This document shows positions 27,670 through 35,713 of a DNA stretch of 64,000 nt, piece after piece. A program made the position numbers and the translations under genes. The DNA comes from G963663775 sp963664255. Lineage in GTDB: Bacteria; Bacillota; Clostridia; Oscillospirales; Butyricicoccaceae. Every line of letters begins with the position of its first letter. Positions within the stretch are counted from its first letter, which is position 1. The notes beneath the pieces are model-generated. The model did not search any database and was not told the origin of the DNA. It saw only the letters and a list, made by a program, of their open reading frames with translations. Location: positions 558,001 through 622,000 of the forward strand of contig OY760938.1 of assembly GCA_963664255.1 (NCBI GenBank), in the 5' to 3' direction.

Positions 27670-28158
27670 ATGGAACCAAACGATATGCTGTCCTCCCTGC
27701 TTTCTGACCCTGAAAAATTGCAAAGCGCATTGGCGATGGCAAGCAATCTGTTGGGTGCATCCGCAGAAGGCAGCACCGCCGCGCCGCCTACGGATGCACC
27801 GCCTGCACAGTCCCCACCCAGCCAATCCGCCCCTTCCGCCGCCTCGGCTGCGCCTGCATTTCCCCTGCCCTTCTCAGGCGGTGGTTCTGGCAAACGCGGC
27901 GACTATGACCCCTCCGCAGAATTAATGCAGCGCGCCATGCCTGTTGTCAATGCATTTCTGCGCACCAGTCAAACGGCAGTCAGTCAAGAAAAGGTGCACT
28001 TGCTCAACGCCATCAAGCCATTTGTCGCCGATGGTGTCAGCGGACATTTGGACCGTGCCATGCGTCTTGTCAGTATGGCACGTATGGCACGCACTGCCAT
28101 GCGGCAAATTGGTACTTCCTCGCCGGACAATCCCGATGACGGCACGCGCGAGGTTTGA
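27670..28158 (+). CDS. hypothetical protein with Pro/Ala-rich linker
   Basis: 162 residues. An N-terminal helix (NDMLSSLLSDPEKLQSALAMASNLLG) is followed by a linker of about 45 residues made almost only of Pro, Ala and Ser. A C-terminal helical segment (KVHLLNAIKPFVADGVSGHLDRAMRLVSMARMARTAM) follows the pattern LL-A-KP-L-----ID-A--L--L, which I recall from conserved clostridial proteins of unknown role. No signal peptide. AGAAGGGAG precedes the start. Middle gene of the operon, GC-rich in the linker. Confidence 0.7.
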   Translation: MEPNDMLSSLLSDPEKLQSALAMASNLLGASAEGSTAAPPTDAPPAQSPPSQSAPSAASAAPAFPLPFSGGGSGKRGDYDPSAELMQRAMPVVNAFLRTSQTAVSQEKVHLLNAIKPFVADGVSGHLDRAMRLVSMARMARTAMRQIGTSSPDNPDDGTREV

Positions 28159-28172
28159 AAGGAGCATCCCCC

Positions 28173-28472
28173 ATGTATAACCGCTATTTAAACCAAGCAC
28201 ACAGCGGTCCGGCTTCCCCGCCAAGTCCCACGTGCAATATACATAGTGAGCTCCCACCGCCACAAACATCCGCAAATTGCGGGCAAAAGGCGGAGGGACA
28301 TACCATATTCACGGGACTAAACGAAATGCTCAGTGGGCGGCTGAAGAACCTGCACTTTGATTTAGATACCCTGATTATCATCATCGCTGTTTATTTTCTG
28401 CTGACTGACTGTGACGATTTTGATACAGATTTATTGATTTTGATTGGTATTTTATTCTTATTCGGCATTTAA
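28173..28472 (+). CDS. small protein with C-terminal membrane helix pair
   Basis: 99 residues. The N-terminal half is polar and Pro-rich. The C-terminal end is LDTLIIIIAVYFLLTDCDDFDTDLLILIGILFLFGI, two hydrophobic stretches split by an acidic turn (DCDDFDTD). This layout recurs in small clostridial proteins. AAAGGAG precedes the ATG. Its last 15 bases overlap the 3' end of rsmA on the other strand, so the two genes converge without a terminator between them. Confidence 0.72.
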   Translation: MYNRYLNQAHSGPASPPSPTCNIHSELPPPQTSANCGQKAEGHTIFTGLNEMLSGRLKNLHFDLDTLIIIIAVYFLLTDCDDFDTDLLILIGILFLFGI

Positions 28473-29342
28473 AGTCTGCAGTTGCTCTACTGCTCGATTG
28501 GTGAAATTCGCAAAATCCTGCAAGGTCAAGCGTTCTCCGCGTATTTTTTCATCCAACCCGCACGCAAGCAGCAGCTGTATGACCTGTTCTTTCTCCAGCC
28601 TGCCCCCAAAGGCAGGCAGCACTGCGTTGGACAAGACCTTGCGCCTTTGGTTAAACGCCGCGCGCACAATCGCAAAAAACAGTTTTTCATCGTTCACCGT
28701 CACCGACGGCTGCGCAAGCGGCACCAACCGCAGCACTGCAGAATCTACCTTTGGCTGTGGCACAAAACAATCTGCGGGCACATCAAATAAAATCTCGGCT
28801 TTGGCATAATACTGCACATAAATGGTGAATGCGCTATACGCCGCCGTACCCGCTACTGCACAAATGCGCTGCGCCACTTCCCGTTGAATCATGACGGTAA
28901 TGCTCTGAAACGCCTTGCATTCCAGCAGTGCTGCGATTGCGGGCGTCGTGATGTAATAGGGCAAATTTGCACAAGCGTGTACAGGCATTGCACCAAATTT
29001 CTCACTGCACAGGGTTTTTAAGTCGGTTTTTAATACATCTCCCTGTATTACCTCGGTATTTTTACAGTCCACCAGTGTTTCCTCCAAAATCGGAAACAGG
29101 GCGCGGTCGATTTCAATGGAAACCACCTGCTTTGCCCGTTTGGAAAGCTCCACGGTCAAGCACCCAATGCCAGGGCCGACCTCCAGCGCGCCGCTGTCCA
29201 GCTCCACACCGCACGCCGCTGCAATCTGTTCCGGTACCCATTGCGCTGTCAAAAAATTTTGTCCCAACGATTTGGAAAACCGAAATCCATGTCTTTCCAA
29301 AATTGAACGAATATCTCGTATATCACAAAGTCCCATCGTCAC
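28458..29342 (-). CDS. rsmA: 16S rRNA dimethyladenosine transferase
   Basis: 294 residues. Motifs: SLGQNFL near residue 24, EVGPGIGCLT (SAM site) near 54, QGDVLK, and NLPYY (catalytic) near 126. A C-terminal helical domain (AAFNQRRKVLSNAV) binds rRNA. It methylates the two adjacent adenines in helix 45 of 16S rRNA. GGAGG is 6 bp before a GTG used here as start; an ATG 6 bases later is the alternative. Its 3' end overlaps the convergent small-protein gene. Confidence 0.95.
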   Translation of the reverse strand: MTMGLCDIRDIRSILERHGFRFSKSLGQNFLTAQWVPEQIAAACGVELDSGALEVGPGIGCLTVELSKRAKQVVSIEIDRALFPILEETLVDCKNTEVIQGDVLKTDLKTLCSEKFGAMPVHACANLPYYITTPAIAALLECKAFQSITVMIQREVAQRICAVAGTAAYSAFTIYVQYYAKAEILFDVPADCFVPQPKVDSAVLRLVPLAQPSVTVNDEKLFFAIVRAAFNQRRKVLSNAVLPAFGGRLEKEQVIQLLLACGLDEKIRGERLTLQDFANFTNRAVEQLQTLNAE

Positions 29343-29470
29343 TTAATTCCTCCATTGTTCCGTATCTCATCTATTATATATCTATATATCAAAATTTATC
29401 TTGCAGTACAAGTTATTGGATTGCATAAATACCGCCTGTCGGCACAAACTTTTATGCGAGGTGATATACC

Positions 29471-29635
29471 ATGAATGCCAATTTTTCAGCAGACCCAGAA
29501 GTAAACCGTTATTTTCAGAATTTACCCAAGTATGTGCAGGAAAGCATTCTGCAATGCGGTCCCGCCATCAATAACGTGCAAGAAATTCGCGCTTTGGCTT
29601 ATCATCTGCTGCAAGACGATACAACCAGCACGTAA
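29471..29635 (+). CDS. 54-residue conserved small protein
   Basis: It translates from ATG as MNANFSADPEVNRYFQNLPK, continues YVQESILQCG, and ends LAYHLLQDDTTST. The pattern F--LP--VQESI-Q-G ... EIRALA--L matches a small protein I recall as common in clostridia, of unknown function. GAGGTGAT lies 6 bp before the ATG, and a strong terminator follows 11 bp after the stop. Cytosolic, no Cys pair. Confidence 0.72.
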   Translation: MNANFSADPEVNRYFQNLPKYVQESILQCGPAINNVQEIRALAYHLLQDDTTST

Positions 29636-29645
29636 CACAGCACGC

Positions 29646-29690
29646 AAAAAACAGGTCGGCCTCCTTTTGGCTGCCGACCTGTTTTCTTGT
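29646..29690. terminator. bidirectional terminator between the 54-residue gene and hpf
   Basis: The stem AACAGGTCGGC with GCCGACCTGTT has A/T runs on both sides (AAAAAA on the left, TTTTC on the right), serving both converging genes. Confidence 0.9.
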
Positions 29691-29692
29691 GC

Positions 29693-30223
29693 TTACATAT
29701 CGCTTTCAATCAATCCATAACCGCCCGATGCACGCTTATACAGCACTGCATGCGCGTTATTATCATCCATGTTCTGGAAGAAGAAGAATTGATGTCCCAA
29801 CAGATTCATCTGAAGAATCGCCTCATCCAGTGTCATTGGTGCGACCTCAAATCGTTTGCGACGCACGATTTCATAATCGTCCTCTGCAAATTCGCCTGCA
29901 CCAGGAACTGTGCCCTTGGCAAATGCACCTTCCCGCAAGCGCTTTTCCAACCGGGTCTTATTCTTGCGAATCTGACGCTCGATGCTGCTAATCGCGCCAT
30001 CCACAGAGGCAAACATATCACTTGTTGTCTCTTCAGCACGGAAAATGATACCACCATGATTTACAGTGACCTCCACAGTCTGCCTGCCGCGAAGCTCGCT
30101 AAAAGTGATAGAGGCTGATGCATCATGTTGGAAATAACGTTCCAGCTTTTCCACCTTTCTCAATGCATACTCGCGCAATTCATCAGAAATCTTCATTTTC
30201 CTCTCGACGATGGTGAATTTCAT
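29693..30223 (-). CDS. hpf: ribosome hibernation promoting factor, long form
   Basis: 176 residues. The N-terminal RaiA-like domain (KFTIVERKMKISDELREYALRKVEKLERYF) is followed by a linker and the C-terminal dimerisation domain (EVAPMTLDEAILQMNLLGHQFFFFQNM ... YGLIES). The long form pairs two 70S ribosomes into inactive 100S dimers in stationary phase. GAGGAG precedes the ATG. Single gene. Confidence 0.96.
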   Translation of the reverse strand: MKFTIVERKMKISDELREYALRKVEKLERYFQHDASASITFSELRGRQTVEVTVNHGGIIFRAEETTSDMFASVDGAISSIERQIRKNKTRLEKRLREGAFAKGTVPGAGEFAEDDYEIVRRKRFEVAPMTLDEAILQMNLLGHQFFFFQNMDDNNAHAVLYKRASGGYGLIESDM

Positions 30224-30432
30224 AACATCAACTCCTCGCGGAACATAAAATGTTCCTTCATTTTTTCGTATTCAGTTGTAGGATTTGCTGTAATCATTAT
30301 ATCACATCGCAAAATTTTTCGCGCGTTTTCGACACGCCATATTCGGCGATTAGAGCAAGTTATCTGCTCTTTTCATCCGCTATCTTATTTTTTCAAAGTT
30401 TTCCGCCGTTTTTCGATTTTTTTGTGAATATA

Positions 30433-31275
30433 TCACAAAACACCTTCGGCATGGCGGGTCACATGACAGCCGATATTCACAACACAAGGCAAGCCGGCAA
30501 TATGGGTTGCAAATGGTTCAATCGCAACCGAAAGTGCCGTCACCGTACCGCCCAACCCCTGTGGACCGATGCCCAGCGCATTGACGCGCTGTAAAATTTC
30601 CTGCTCCATTTCTCTGTAAAGTGCATCCGCCGATGGCGTTCCTGCCGGACGCATCAGGGCACGCTTTGCCAGATAGGCCGCCTTGTCCGATGTACCGCCC
30701 AAACCAACGCCAATGACGATTGGTGGACAGGGATTAGAACCCGCCTTATCACAAGCGTCCACCACAAAGTCAATGATGTCCTGCTTGGTTGCCGCGGGCG
30801 TAAACATCTTCATAGCACTCATATTTTCGCTGCCAAACCCCTTTGGCGCAACTGTAATATGCACCTGTTCGCCCTCGATTAGGGAAGTGTACAAAATTGC
30901 AGGGGTGTTATCATTGGTGTTTTCACGGCGCAGCGGGTCACCGACCACTGAACAGCGCAAATAGCCATCGATATAGCCTTGACGCACCCCTTCATTCACA
31001 GCATCTTCCAGCAGTCCGCCTTCCAAATGCACTTCTTGTCCCAATTCTACAAATACCACTGCCATACCGGTATCTTGGCAGATGGGTACACGATTTTGCT
31101 TTGCCAAGTCGCAGTTTTCCAGCATTTTTTCAAAAATAGACTTTCCGAGTGCTGATTTTTCAGCTTCCTGCCCCTCTGCAATGCTTTGACGAATGTCGCT
31201 CGGCAAAACATAATTTGCTTCCATGCAAAGCTGACGCACCAATGCCGTAATTTCTGACACATGAACCGTTCTCAT
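30433..31275 (-). CDS. fumarate hydratase class I, alpha subunit (or tartrate dehydratase-type subunit)
   Basis: 280 residues, typical of the alpha half of two-subunit class I hydro-lyases. PICQDTGMAVVFVELGQ has the first cluster Cys, KAGSNPCPPIVIGVGLGGTSD the second, and VVNIGCHVTRH the third, so the 4Fe-4S site is intact. It interconverts fumarate and malate with a beta subunit. No beta subunit lies next to it: the upstream gene is an amidohydrolase overlapping by ATGA, and downstream is 200 bp of non-coding DNA and hpf. AGGAGG precedes the ATG. Confidence 0.88.
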   Translation of the reverse strand: MRTVHVSEITALVRQLCMEANYVLPSDIRQSIAEGQEAEKSALGKSIFEKMLENCDLAKQNRVPICQDTGMAVVFVELGQEVHLEGGLLEDAVNEGVRQGYIDGYLRCSVVGDPLRRENTNDNTPAILYTSLIEGEQVHITVAPKGFGSENMSAMKMFTPAATKQDIIDFVVDACDKAGSNPCPPIVIGVGLGGTSDKAAYLAKRALMRPAGTPSADALYREMEQEILQRVNALGIGPQGLGGTVTALSVAIEPFATHIAGLPCVVNIGCHVTRHAEGVL

Positions 31276-32444
31276 TCTTCATTCCTCCTATAAATACAAC
31301 ATCCTTCACAAAACACCGCCTGTACGCTGCTTTTATAGTCGAAGGGATGTCCTGAGTATATGACCACATCGCCATCCTTGCCCACACACAAAGACCCCAC
31401 ACGGTCTGCAATGCCTGCAATGCGTGCACCATTAATGGTAATCGCACGCAGGGCCTCTTCCTCCGCCATCCCCGCCTTTACGGCAACCATAGCAGTTTGC
31501 AGCAAATATTTTTCAGGAGTTTCCGGATGGTCGTTGCTAATCGCCGTCAAAATGCCTGCCTTTGTCAGAATCGCTGGTGCACGCTCGGTCTGGTGCACTA
31601 ACTCTGGCTTGGAGCGGTCGGTCATCAACGGACCGCTGATGATGGGCACAGACTCCTGCGCCCATAAATCCGCCACCAAATAGCCTTCCGTTCCATGCAC
31701 CAACACGGCTTTCAGCTGAAATTCTTTGGCAATGCGCAACGCTGTAAACATATCATCGGCACGATGGGCATGGAAGTGCACAGGAATTTCCCGCTTCACG
31801 ACTGGCAGCATCGCTTCCAGCTTCGCATCAAACTCCGGTGGGTCTGCCTCTTCGTCCAGTTTTTTCTCCATATATTCCGTGGCTTTTTCTAGATGTTCCC
31901 GAATAATTGCCGCCGTTGCCATGCGGGTGACCGGTGACGCATCCTTATCGTGGTAGGTGGTTTTTGGATTTTCCCCCAACGCCATTTTCATCGCCACCGG
32001 CTGACACAACACCATATCATCCACGCGCCGACCATATGTCTTCATCGCCACCAACTGCCCTCCAATCGGATTGGCGCTGCCTGGGCTGACCACAACACTC
32101 GTTACCCCTGCTTCCCACGCTTCTCGAAAGGCACGCTCCATTGGATTAATGCCATCCAAGGCGCGCATATGCGGCGTTACGGGGTCGGTATCCTCGTTGC
32201 CGTCTGCGCCTTCAAAGCCCAACCCATCTTCATATAAGCCGATATGGCTGTGCGCATCCACCAATCCTGGCAGCACATAGCCACCTGCAGCATCCCATGT
32301 CGGCACCTCTGCTGCGCGCGCGGGAAAATCCTTCATCTCACCCAGTGCTGCAATTTTTCCATTTTGAATCCATACAAACCCATTGCGCAGCGGCATCCCC
32401 TCCATCGGCAGTACCTCTGCGTTGATAATGGCAATATTGTTCAT
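31272..32444 (-). CDS. amidohydrolase (metal-dependent hydrolase)
   Basis: 390 residues. The small beta domain (INAEVLPMEG ... VWIQNGKIAALG) is followed by the TIM-barrel: LPGLVDAHSHIGL (HxH), HFHAHRADD, LVHGTEGY and SNDHPETP (catalytic Asp), then the closing beta segment (VGSLCVGKDGDVVIYSGHPFD). It resembles imidazolonepropionase-like and related amidohydrolases; the substrate is unknown. GTGAGG precedes the ATG. Its stop overlaps the fumarase start (ATGA), so the two are co-translated. Confidence 0.88.
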   Translation of the reverse strand: MNNIAIINAEVLPMEGMPLRNGFVWIQNGKIAALGEMKDFPARAAEVPTWDAAGGYVLPGLVDAHSHIGLYEDGLGFEGADGNEDTDPVTPHMRALDGINPMERAFREAWEAGVTSVVVSPGSANPIGGQLVAMKTYGRRVDDMVLCQPVAMKMALGENPKTTYHDKDASPVTRMATAAIIREHLEKATEYMEKKLDEEADPPEFDAKLEAMLPVVKREIPVHFHAHRADDMFTALRIAKEFQLKAVLVHGTEGYLVADLWAQESVPIISGPLMTDRSKPELVHQTERAPAILTKAGILTAISNDHPETPEKYLLQTAMVAVKAGMAEEEALRAITINGARIAGIADRVGSLCVGKDGDVVIYSGHPFDYKSSVQAVFCEGCCIYRRNEE

Positions 32445-32474
32445 GTTGAACCTCACATTTTTTTCCGAAAATGG

Positions 32475-32503
32475 TTGACAAACATTCCCATATATGTTAT
32501 CCT
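32475..32503 (+). promoter_or_regulatory. promoter of the putative small RNA
   Basis: TTGACA, 17 bp, TATCCT, reading away from the amidohydrolase gene. No open frame with a ribosome-binding site follows before the terminator at 32569. Confidence 0.8.
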
Positions 32504-32509
32504 AATCAT

Positions 32510-32597
32510 GGTGATAGACTTCTATCACCATGCACCGTTCATATCTTTATCCCCACAATCCTATTTTGGCACCCGCATTCGGCGGGTGCTTTTTTCT
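32510..32597 (+). ncRNA. putative small RNA of about 88 nt
   Basis: Predicted from a consensus promoter upstream and an intrinsic terminator downstream. The 5' end would fold into a perfect hairpin (GGTGATAG with CTATCACC), part of a 26-base palindrome (32507-32532). The middle (32533-32567) is unpaired and CU-rich (CTTTATCCCCACAATCC), a possible seed. It matches no family I know. The palindrome could instead be an operator, in which case the RNA would be regulated. Confidence 0.6.
32569..32596 (+). terminator. terminator of the putative small RNA
   Basis: A perfect 8-bp GC-rich stem (GCACCCGC with GCGGGTGC) followed by TTTTTT on the plus strand. There is no T-run on the minus strand, so it does not serve the S1-domain gene. 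Confidence 0.88.
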
Positions 32598-32615
32598 TTT
32601 GTGCTGAAAACACAG

Positions 32616-32642
32616 GAAAACCGAGGCGATGCCCCGGCTTTC
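32616..32642 (-). terminator. terminator of the S1-domain gene and yab operon
   Basis: On the minus strand, CCGGGGC, short loop, GCCTCGG, then TTTTCC, about 20 bp past the stop. Confidence 0.65.
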
Positions 32643-32660
32643 TTCGATGCGGATGCGCGA

Positions 32661-33137
32661 TTACTTTTTGCGGCGCGCGCCGTTTTTGCGGTCTGCATTA
32701 TGCTTGATGTCTGACAGGCGGCTTTCGCTGTCCTGCATAAACACTTTGAGCTTATCCTCAAATGTCATGGAAGACGGGTCAACCGGTGCCTTGCCGCCAC
32801 GGAACCCCGTATTGCGCGGACGCGGTGGACGACGATCAGCTACCGGACGCGGCGCATAGTGTTCTTGTCCACGCGCTGGGGCTGCAGACTGACGTTCTGT
32901 CTGCGCCATCGCCTTCTTAATTGACAGGTTAATGCGTCCCTCATTATCGATATTGATAATTTTAACGTTGACCTGCTGTCCCTCTTGCAAAAAATCGCTA
33001 ATGGTATTCACATAAGAGTTTGCAATTTCCGAGATGTGCACCATTCCCGATTTTCCTTCAGGCAATGAAACAAAAGCGCCGAATTTCGTAATGCCGGTGA
33101 CTTTCCCCTCATAAATCGATCCGATAGCCAAATCCAT
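32661..33137 (-). CDS. S1-domain RNA-binding protein (YabR/YugI type)
   Basis: 158 residues. The N-terminal S1 domain (AIGSIYEGKVTGITKFGAFVSL ... GMVHISEIA ... INLSIKKA, residues 4-75) is followed by a low-complexity Arg/Pro-rich tail (RPVADRRPPRPRNTGFRGG) ending in ARRKK, probably also RNA-binding. It is last in the yab/divIC operon, as yabR is in Bacillus subtilis. The start at MDLAIG has GGAGG about 13 bp upstream, a long spacing. Confidence 0.9.
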   Translation of the reverse strand: MDLAIGSIYEGKVTGITKFGAFVSLPEGKSGMVHISEIANSYVNTISDFLQEGQQVNVKIINIDNEGRINLSIKKAMAQTERQSAAPARGQEHYAPRPVADRRPPRPRNTGFRGGKAPVDPSSMTFEDKLKVFMQDSESRLSDIKHNADRKNGARRKK

Positions 33138-33188
33138 ATGTTCTGTTTGTCCTCCGCTTTTATTATAATTGAAACAATTCTTCAAACT

Positions 33189-33479
33189 TTATTTGCTGGA
33201 TGCATCTACAAATTTTCTTTCATTGGGGTATGCATATCCCAACTTGCTGCGTGCAATGGACGCAATATAGTCATCCGATACACCTTCCTCAATGCTCTGC
33301 CGCAAAGCGCTGTTTTCCATTTCGCTTTGCTGTATTTGCATCTCCAGTTCATCCAACTCAGCATTTTTTTCATTGATTTGCAACTGAATTTGAATCAGCG
33401 AAATGGCTGCATAAACAGCGAAACAAAACAACCCAATTTTGGCAACAACAGGCATATTTCGTTTGTTTCTGTTCCGCAC
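33189..33479 (-). CDS. divIC: septum formation initiator (DivIC/FtsL-like)
   Basis: 96 residues. A basic N-terminus, one membrane helix (VVAKIGLFCFAVYAAISLIQ), then an extracellular coiled coil (LQINEKNAELDELEMQIQQSEMENSALRQSIEEG) and the conserved DDYIASIARSKLGYAYPNE end. It joins the divisome with FtsL and DivIB. A GTG start is chosen because GGAGG lies 6 bp upstream; in-frame ATG codons upstream have no site. Position in the yab cluster supports the name. Confidence 0.9.
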   Translation of the reverse strand: MRNRNKRNMPVVAKIGLFCFAVYAAISLIQIQLQINEKNAELDELEMQIQQSEMENSALRQSIEEGVSDDYIASIARSKLGYAYPNERKFVDASSK

Positions 33480-33526
33480 ATTTTTCCTCCATTCCATTCC
33501 GATAAACAATTACTAGCTATTATAGT

Positions 33527-33970
33527 TTAACTCTTTTTAGATGAAAATGAAAGTATTTTTTTTGCTTTTTCACAGATTTTCTTAGTTTGGCATTGTAATA
33601 TCGTCAGAAAGAACTGTGTTTTTTTTCCAATCACAACAAAAAACCGCTTCAAAAACCATTGCACCGCCTGCAAAATCGCAACCCCTACCCCATAAACAAG
33701 CGGACTGAAGGTCATCCGATACAACGACATTCCGCCTAAAATCCCTATCGCGATATATGCACGCCCATCCCCCTGTGCCACCGTCAGCACAAAAACAAAG
33801 CCAGAAATCAAAGCAAAAAGCCAAAACAGGGCATCACAAACGATTGTGCTCCACCTACCTGCAAGGACAACACGAATCACCTTGAGAAAATCATAGACCG
33901 TACCAAAGAGCATTCCCAAAAGCACTGCCCATAAAAACACCAGCGTCTGAAACGCTACTGAAATATGCAT
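33527..33970 (-). CDS. yabQ: spore cortex biosynthesis protein YabQ
   Basis: 147 residues, with four hydrophobic segments (FQTLVFLWAVLLGMLFGTVYD, ALFWLFALISGFVFVLTVAQ, IAIGILGGMSLYRMTF, VYGVGVAILQAVQWF) and a basic tail. YabQ is a membrane protein of the forespore envelope needed for cortex formation. Its ATG overlaps the yabP stop (TGATG), so translation is coupled. Confidence 0.9.
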   Translation of the reverse strand: MHISVAFQTLVFLWAVLLGMLFGTVYDFLKVIRVVLAGRWSTIVCDALFWLFALISGFVFVLTVAQGDGRAYIAIGILGGMSLYRMTFSPLVYGVGVAILQAVQWFLKRFFVVIGKKTQFFLTILQCQTKKICEKAKKILSFSSKKS

Positions 33971-34263
33971 CAGCCAAACAGGCGCGCGAGCAAGCCTGTG
34001 CGCGCGGAAACACGGTCGTCATACTCCAGTGCGGTAATCTCGCCCACCAATGCCAGCTCCCCATTTTCCAGATTCAACTTTTCCATGTGCAGACCACTCC
34101 CCCGCACACTCAGCATCCCATCACTGGTTTCCATGAGCACCAACGTTTCATCAAAGCTTTCCACATCCACCACGCCCGAAACGCTTAAGCGGGCACGCCC
34201 TTCTAAAATTAAATTATTTTGCATTTCTGCACCGGTACGCCGCAGTTTTTCATCATTTGTCAT
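33970..34263 (-). CDS. yabP: sporulation protein YabP
   Basis: 97 residues. The core LILEGRARLSVSGVVDVESFDETLVLMETSDGMLSVRGSGLHMEKLNLENGELALVGEI is the YabP/YqfC fold of beta strands. It is required with YabQ for spore coat/cortex assembly. AAGGAG precedes the ATG MTNDEK; upstream in-frame residues are non-coding. Sits between rqcP and yabQ as in Bacillus. Confidence 0.93.
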   Translation of the reverse strand: MTNDEKLRRTGAEMQNNLILEGRARLSVSGVVDVESFDETLVLMETSDGMLSVRGSGLHMEKLNLENGELALVGEITALEYDDRVSARTGLLARLFG

Positions 34264-34357
34264 GTTTTTCTCCTTTCTGCAAGCAAAAGGCCCCTGTATC
34301 CAAACTATATGGGATAACAGGAGCAAATATGCCACCAATGCAGGAGCATCACATCTT

Positions 34358-34600
34358 CTATTGTATTTCTCGATATAAAGCAGCGGCATCGGTTTTGAGC
34401 ACGTGCTCACTCACCTGCAGCACTTCGACTTTCATGGTGCGCTGTCCAAATGCAATTTCAATTTCATCACCGATTTTCACTTGATAGGATGCCTTCACAG
34501 GCTTTCCATTCACAGAAATACGCGCAGCATCGCATGCCTCGTTTGCAATGGTGCGGCGCTTAATCAAGCGTGATACCTTTAGATATTTGTCGAGTCGCAT
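34358..34600 (-). CDS. rqcP: S4-domain RNA-binding protein RqcP (YabO)
   Basis: 80 residues, nearly all S4 domain (MRLDKYLKVSRLIKRRTIANEACDAARISVNGKPVKASYQVKIGD). It works with RqcH in adding alanine tails to peptides on stalled 50S subunits. Its start lies inside the hup 3' end (22-base overlap). AGAGG precedes the ATG. Confidence 0.94.
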   Translation of the reverse strand: MRLDKYLKVSRLIKRRTIANEACDAARISVNGKPVKASYQVKIGDEIEIAFGQRTMKVEVLQVSEHVLKTDAAALYREIQ

Positions 34601-34881
34601 ACCTCTACTCCATTCACACGTTCTTTCAGCTGTTTTCCAGGCTTGAACACCGGCACGGTTGCTTGTGCAATCACGACCGCTTCTCCGGTTTTCGGATTTC
34701 TTCCGGTGCGCTCTGCACGCACCTTGGTTTCAAACGTACCAAAGCCAACCAACTGCAGCTTGTCCGCATTGGAAAGCAACTCTCCAATGCTTTCTGTAAT
34801 CGCATCCAAAACCTTTTCTGTATCTTTTTTGGTGAGTTCTGTTTTATCTGCAACCAGATTGATAAATTCACTTTTGTTCAT
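34579..34881 (-). CDS. hup: HU-family DNA-binding protein
   Basis: 100 residues: the HU fold with GFGTFETKVRAERTGRNPKTGEAVVIAQATVPVFKPGKQLKE as the DNA-binding arm. The tail VNGVEVCDSTNI is about ten residues longer than usual and comes from the overlap with rqcP. A nucleoid protein. AAGGAG precedes the ATG. Its place between mazG and rqcP is common in Clostridia but absent in Bacillus. Confidence 0.95.
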   Translation of the reverse strand: MNKSEFINLVADKTELTKKDTEKVLDAITESIGELLSNADKLQLVGFGTFETKVRAERTGRNPKTGEAVVIAQATVPVFKPGKQLKERVNGVEVCDSTNI

Positions 34882-34918
34882 ATACGCTCCTTATCCCTCT
34901 ACAACCACACAACTGTTA

Positions 34919-35713
34919 TTATATACCCGTTTGCGCTTTGACCGCCTGCCAAAGCTGTTCCATTTCCTGCAAAGACAAGGTATCAAATGCAACACCCTTT
35001 TTCGCTGCAAGTGTCTCCATCTGGGCAAATCGTGCAATAAACTTATCATTCGCCTGTTCCAATGCACGTTCTGGGTCTGCTTTCAGAAAGCGCGCCACGT
35101 TCACCACTGCAAAGAGCAAATCTCCAATTTCCTCCACCGGATTTCCCTCTCCTGCGAGTGCACGAGATACCTCCTCGGTTTCTTCACGCACTTTATCCAT
35201 TGCTCCCTGTACATCCTCCCAATCAAAGCCACTTTTTTTCGCTTTGCTTTGAATTTTGTCGGCACGCAGCAGCTGCGGCAAGCTTCTTGCCACGCTTTGC
35301 ATGGTATCGGTCACTGTTTCCTGACTTTTTTCCACGCGCTTGAGTGCATCCCAATTTTGTAGCACTTCCTCTGTTGAAGAAACCTCTACTGTGCTGAAAA
35401 TATGCGGATGTCGATAAATCAGCTTCTTGCAAACGCCGTCTGCCACATCATCGATATTGAACACCTGTTTTTCAGTTTCAATTTCCGCATGAAAAACCAC
35501 TTGCAGCAGCACATCGCCCAGTTCTTCTTTCAAATGCTCTGCATTGGCTTCATCAATGGCTTCTGCCACTTCATATGCCTCTTCCAGAAAATTTCTGCGA
35601 ATGCTTTCATGGGTTTGCTCACGATCCCAAGGGCATCCATCTGGTGCACGCAGCAGCTGCACAATTTCAACCAAATCCTCCATGTTATAGTGTTCTTTTA
35701 TCTGAAAAGTCAT
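34919..35713 (-). CDS. mazG: nucleoside triphosphate pyrophosphohydrolase MazG
   Basis: 264 residues with two MazG domains. The first has RAPDGCPWDREQTHESIRRNFLEEAYEVAEAI and HLKEELGDVLLQVVFHA (the EExxE and ExxD metal sites). The second has VREETEEVSRAL and VEEIGDLLFAVVNVARF. It hydrolyses (d)NTPs to monophosphates. It overlaps the flippase stop by ATGA. Equivalent to the yabN C-terminal part. Confidence 0.95.
   Translation of the reverse strand: MTFQIKEHYNMEDLVEIVQLLRAPDGCPWDREQTHESIRRNFLEEAYEVAEAIDEANAEHLKEELGDVLLQVVFHAEIETEKQVFNIDDVADGVCKKLIYRHPHIFSTVEVSSTEEVLQNWDALKRVEKSQETVTDTMQSVARSLPQLLRADKIQSKAKKSGFDWEDVQGAMDKVREETEEVSRALAGEGNPVEEIGDLLFAVVNVARFLKADPERALEQANDKFIARFAQMETLAAKKGVAFDTLSLQEMEQLWQAVKAQTGI

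Noticed and set aside
32569..32596. Terminator of the S1-domain gene on the minus strand
   Set aside because: There is no T-run on that strand. A separate GC hairpin with TTTT at 32616-32642 fits better.
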